A stretch of 41,550 nucleotides of DNA. Origin: Candidatus Hydrogenedentota bacterium. Its GTDB lineage: Bacteria; Hydrogenedentota; Hydrogenedentia; Hydrogenedentales; CAILVY01. The notes beneath the pieces are model-generated. The model did no database searches and was not told the DNA's origin. It was given only the letters and a program-made list of their open reading frames with translations. The stretch covers positions 1 to 41,550 of the forward strand of contig CAILVY010000182.1 of assembly GCA_903837785.1 (NCBI GenBank), given 5' to 3'. Positions 38,289 through 41,550 of this stretch are shown here, one piece after another (positions within the stretch are counted from its first letter, which is position 1; each line of letters starts with the position of its first letter). The position numbers were made by a program, and so were the translations under genes.

Positions 38289-41200
38289 TCAGTATGTCAG
38301 ATCCAGCGCCCGATCCGTCGTGACGCGGATCATATCTTTAAAGAAGACGGCCACATAGCGTACGCCGTTGTCGATGCGCGCCCGCGGCGCCCCAGTGATC
38401 TTCACTTCAACGTTTTCTTTGGGCGAGAGATACAGGCGGCGCAGATTGAGTTCGCCTTGCCTGACCTCGATCCGAACGCGCCGTTTCGGGCCCTCCACCT
38501 GCATCGTCAGCGTTCCCCACGCGTCTCCGGCCGTGAAGAATCCACGGAAGTTGCCGGGCGTCACCCGTGGGTCAAACAGCACGGACTGCTTGCCCGCGTC
38601 ATACTCAAAGCCCGCGGCCGCATGCAGCAACGACCACGAGGACATGGCACGCGCGTAATGGCCGCCGCATTCGATTTCGCTCCAGGGGTTCCGCTGCGCG
38701 CCGCTGTAGCGGTCGCGCGCGCCGCGGACAATCTGAAACGCCTCTTCGATCATCCCCTCGTAGATCATCGTGGCCGCCACGTGATACTCGATGCCCGTCC
38801 AGATCTCGTCGCAATAGAGAATTGGACGTTCGGGACGCCCGCCCTTCGGCCATGAACAACACAGCAGCCCCTTCTCCTCATCGTTGGCGAAACGCCGGGG
38901 CTGCTGGACATGCCCCGCGAAATTCACCCGCCAATTGTGCCTGTAAATCGCCTTCAGCGCCGCGCGCACCCGCTCCTGCGGCAAGACGTAGCCCAGGCCA
39001 AGCAGATGCGCCCACCACTGGCCCAGCAGTTGATCGGAATGGCAGCCCGGGCCATAACAGTTGTTCTGGTTGTACGTTTCGGGCTTGGCATTCGGCGCGT
39101 TGAACACGTTCATGTAGTATTCGCCGTTCCAGCACAACGCGTCGTAACCCGTGCGGCCCGCTTCAAACCGCGCACGGCACTGCTTCACGAGTTCCTCGTC
39201 GTCCATGACCGCCGCAAGCTCCTCCACCGCGCGCAGTGCCGCGAGATACAGCGTGCCGATGAACGTGTTGCTCCCGAAGAGATGCGTGTCATACGTGTTC
39301 GGCTGTTCGCCCTTGATCACCCCGTCCCCGTCCATGTCATGTTCCGCCCACACGTGCTGAACCACCAACCGGAGATTGGGCCACAGTGACGCCAGCCACT
39401 CCCGATCGCCGTACATGCGCCATTCGCGGTACGTCTTGAGCAACTCGCCCAATTCGCCGTCGAGCGCGTGGTGCTCCGGACCGCCGATCTTGTCGCCCAG
39501 CCGCGGCAACGACATGGGCAGGACTGTGCGGTGCGGCAGGAAATGCCGTTCCGGATTCACCTGCAGGCGAATGTCCGCCTCGCGCACGTTGCGCTCCAGG
39601 TCCGGATACAGATACGGCATCGCCATGGCGTAGTTGTAGACGTGCGTGCAATTCATCGGACAGCATGCGTCCGAACCCTCAAACCCGCCGACTGTTCCGT
39701 CTTCGAGCCAAACATAGATCGGACTGCGCACAATCGACATGTTCGCGCTGATGCAATCGAGCAGCCAGCGGGGAAGGGTGCTGTCATAAAGCGTGTCATG
39801 GAACAGCCGCGTATCCGCACTCAGCCGCTCCATGTTGTCGATGACGTACTGCGCCACTTCCTGCGCGCTGCCATACAACTGCGTGTACTGATTCCCCAGC
39901 CGGTGATCATGCTGCATGGGCCCGGGCCCCCAGCCATAATGCTGCGTCCGCATCCGGTTGGGGAAATGCCACGCAAGCACGAATTCGACCGTCTTCGTCT
40001 GGCCGGGACCAAGCATCAGGGGTGCGGCCATCGCCGCGTTCCAGGTGCGCCCCGCCGGGCTCGGGCCGCTGCTGGACGCTTCGAGCCGGCCGTCCTGCGA
40101 GAAGTCCTCCCACAATGACGGCAGGCTGTCCCACTGCGCACAAACGCTCGTCTTCTCCGCCGTGGTGCCCAAGGCCATTCCGCCATACTGCAGGGCCGTC
40201 TCCGGCCATCCGATTCGCGGGCGGTATTCCGCCCCCAGCAACTGCGCCAGCAACGCGCCCAGGCCGGCGGTCCCGGCCCATTCCTTCGGATTGCCGTTGC
40301 ACACGTAGACTGTGCCCGCGCCGTAGCGGCCCTTGATCAACAGCGGCGTTCCGTCACTGCCCGTCAACAGCACTTCCGAGCCGGGACGCAACGAGAACCC
40401 CTCGAAGACGCGGTAGTGCGTGATGGAAATCCTGGCCGAATCGAGCGTGGGGGAGAGCACGCTCCCTTCAGCCAGTCCAATCGGTTTCTCGACGATCTTG
40501 CTCGAGGTCCACGTGAACGGCGCCACCTCATGGATCTGTGCCGAGGCTTTCGTCGCCATGCCCGGCGGAATCGGGGAATTGCTGAATACGATGTCATCCA
40601 CAAGGATGTGTCCCCAGCCACCCGTGCCCGTGTCGATAATCTCGATTTGGGCGGTCTTCTTTCGGTGCGTCCGCACATCCCACGTGACAAACTGCAGTTC
40701 TTCCGTGTTTCGCCCCGCGGCGCTCAGCACCGCCTTGCCGCCCACTACGAGTTGGACGCTGGTTTCTTCCGCACGCGCCCCGCCGCCGACGAGCACGTGA
40801 ATGTACTCGTGTTTGATCTTGAACTTCTTCGAGATCGCCCGGCCGGTCGTGGCATCGCCTTTGAAAAACGTGTTCACCAGGCGGCGGCCATGAAAGCCGC
40901 TGACTTTGTTTTGTCCTTCCAGCGTGCCCGCCGCGGGCGCGGCCCCAAACGCCTCGCCTTCCACGGCCCAAGCGCCGTAATTTCCCGATTCCCACGTTTC
41001 AAACGTCTTCCTGCGGCCCTTGCCCTGCTTCGGATCGTAGGCGTACAGCAGGGGCGCGTGTTCCACCCCCGCAAAGACCACGGCCTCCCCCCGCATCACG
41101 CGATCCAAAACCGCGCTCACCGGAAGCTCGCCCAGGCCCTCGCGCACATCTCCCAACCAGAACAGGTTGAAGTCTTTCTTGTCGAGCGGCGCGGAATTCC

Positions 41201-41550
41201 GGATGTGATGAAGCGTCAGGTTCTCACACTGCCGAAAGGCCCACGCCACGGAATCGTCGTTCGTCGCAAGCGCACAGGGCGCACTCAGGCCGTGAACCTG
41301 GCCGGGCGCCGTCCGTAAGAGCAGGCACTTCCCGTCGAGCACGTTCTCGTTTGCGGCGAACTCCTCGAAGTCAATGCTTTTGAGGGCCGCATAGCCATCC
41401 CAGCCCACGAGATTCGGCACTGTAGCCAGGATCGAAGCGTCCACCGCGGCGTCTCCGCCGTTCTTCACTGTGAATCGAAAAACAACGCAGGGCAGTCCCG
41501 AATCCTGCGCGTTCAGCGGAATCATCGGGCTAAACGCCTCGAGCGACACC
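38289..41550 (-). CDS. GH116/DUF608 family glycosidase with inserted lectin-like domain (5' truncated)
   Basis: The frame is open to the window edge, so at least 1086 residues are present and the start is missing. The C-terminal six-hairpin domain has the GH116 (GBA2-type) signature: nucleophile candidate in IKGEQPNTYDTHLFG and acid/base candidate Asp in YCDEIWTGIEYHVA, with WLEDGTVGGFEGSDACCPMN and GSNTFIGTLYLAAL around them. The family holds beta-glucosidases, beta-xylosidases and glucosylceramidases. The N-terminal DUF608-like part is interrupted by about 150 residues that look like a galactose-binding or jelly-roll module: FETWESGNYGAWAVEGEAFG, then GRRLVNTFFKGDATTG and GWGHILVDDIVFSN. 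This should bind carbohydrate. No signal peptide can be seen because the start is missing. Confidence 0.87.
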   Translation of the reverse strand, partial: VSLEAFSPMIPLNAQDSGLPCVVFRFTVKNGGDAAVDASILATVPNLVGWDGYAALKSIDFEEFAANENVLDGKCLLLRTAPGQVHGLSAPCALATNDDSVAWAFRQCENLTLHHIRNSAPLDKKDFNLFWLGDVREGLGELPVSAVLDRVMRGEAVVFAGVEHAPLLYAYDPKQGKGRRKTFETWESGNYGAWAVEGEAFGAAPAAGTLEGQNKVSGFHGRRLVNTFFKGDATTGRAISKKFKIKHEYIHVLVGGGARAEETSVQLVVGGKAVLSAAGRNTEELQFVTWDVRTHRKKTAQIEIIDTGTGGWGHILVDDIVFSNSPIPPGMATKASAQIHEVAPFTWTSSKIVEKPIGLAEGSVLSPTLDSARISITHYRVFEGFSLRPGSEVLLTGSDGTPLLIKGRYGAGTVYVCNGNPKEWAGTAGLGALLAQLLGAEYRPRIGWPETALQYGGMALGTTAEKTSVCAQWDSLPSLWEDFSQDGRLEASSSGPSPAGRTWNAAMAAPLMLGPGQTKTVEFVLAWHFPNRMRTQHYGWGPGPMQHDHRLGNQYTQLYGSAQEVAQYVIDNMERLSADTRLFHDTLYDSTLPRWLLDCISANMSIVRSPIYVWLEDGTVGGFEGSDACCPMNCTHVYNYAMAMPYLYPDLERNVREADIRLQVNPERHFLPHRTVLPMSLPRLGDKIGGPEHHALDGELGELLKTYREWRMYGDREWLASLWPNLRLVVQHVWAEHDMDGDGVIKGEQPNTYDTHLFGSNTFIGTLYLAALRAVEELAAVMDDEELVKQCRARFEAGRTGYDALCWNGEYYMNVFNAPNAKPETYNQNNCYGPGCHSDQLLGQWWAHLLGLGYVLPQERVRAALKAIYRHNWRVNFAGHVQQPRRFANDEEKGLLCCSWPKGGRPERPILYCDEIWTGIEYHVAATMIYEGMIEEAFQIVRGARDRYSGAQRNPWSEIECGGHYARAMSSWSLLHAAAGFEYDAGKQSVLFDPRVTPGNFRGFFTAGDAWGTLTMQVEGPKRRVRIEVRQGELNLRRLYLSPKENVEVKITGAPRARIDNGVRYVAVFFKDMIRVTTDRALDLTY

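Noticed and set aside
1-41550. tRNA, rRNA, CRISPR arrays, insertion sequences or prophage genes
   Set aside because: None of the intergenic stretches shows a cloverleaf pattern or regularly spaced repeats, and no transposase, integrase or phage structural gene could be read.

Overview
The window is a GC-rich bacterial chromosome segment with tightly packed genes; no gap between genes exceeds 300 bases. It carries no rRNA, tRNA, CRISPR array, transposase or phage gene that I can recognise. The gene content is a BlaI/M56 pair with carboxypeptidase-regulatory-like repeats, a PadR/HAAS pair, an ECF sigma factor with a membrane partner, Tat-exported oxidoreductases and glycosidases, SUMF1 plus cytochrome c chimeras, BNR/sialidase-fold proteins, and GH116, GH28 and GxGYxYP-like proteins. 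This mix suggests a polysaccharide-degrading heterotroph of the PVC superphylum or a neighbouring phylum (Planctomycetota, Lentisphaerota or Hydrogenedentota). That is an inference from gene content only.

Layout. 1-5.0 kb: the end of a membrane protein, then a divergent blaI-M56 regulatory operon with a clear promoter and two tandem operators, and a five-helix membrane protein. 5.0-15.8 kb: a bacterial eIF1/SUI1-like protein, a Tat-exported FAD oxidoreductase, and on the minus strand a run of exported proteins (six-hairpin glycosidase-like lipoprotein, GH28-like beta-helix protein, membrane-anchored PHP hydrolase, purple-acid-phosphatase-like enzyme, BNR-4-like protein). This looks like a carbohydrate-use locus. 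15.8-17.5 kb: PadR regulator, HAAS membrane protein and a GNAT acetyltransferase. 17.5-20.3 kb: a chimera of about eleven membrane helices with a clan-A glycoside hydrolase domain. 20.4-23.1 kb: ECF sigma factor, its overlapping membrane partner and a membrane protein with a pseudopilin-like tail. 23.1-28.3 kb: an Asp-box sialidase-fold protein, an unassigned radical SAM enzyme, a secreted alpha/beta hydrolase and a second purple-acid-phosphatase-like protein with an N-terminal membrane domain. 28.3-32.3 kb: a 1317-residue exported chimera. 32.5-37.9 kb: a small unknown protein, the Kup potassium transporter, a membrane protein, a GxGYxYP-like secreted protein and a PH-like small protein. 38.0-41.55 kb: a DUF6504 protein behind a large GH116/DUF608 protein that runs off the window.

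How the genes may work together. Most products are predicted to be exported or membrane-bound and to act on carbohydrates or phosphate esters. Three separate regulatory modules (BlaI-M56, PadR-HAAS, ECF sigma plus partner) sit within 18 kb. Each is a translationally coupled pair of a DNA-binding or sigma protein and a membrane protein, and each has a recognisable dyad or promoter upstream. The most unusual single genes are the GATase-like/propeller/cytochrome c/SUMF1 chimera, the membrane-embedded glycosidase, the orphan radical SAM enzyme and the M56 protease with a carbohydrate- or peptide-type repeat region where BlaR1 has its beta-lactam sensor.
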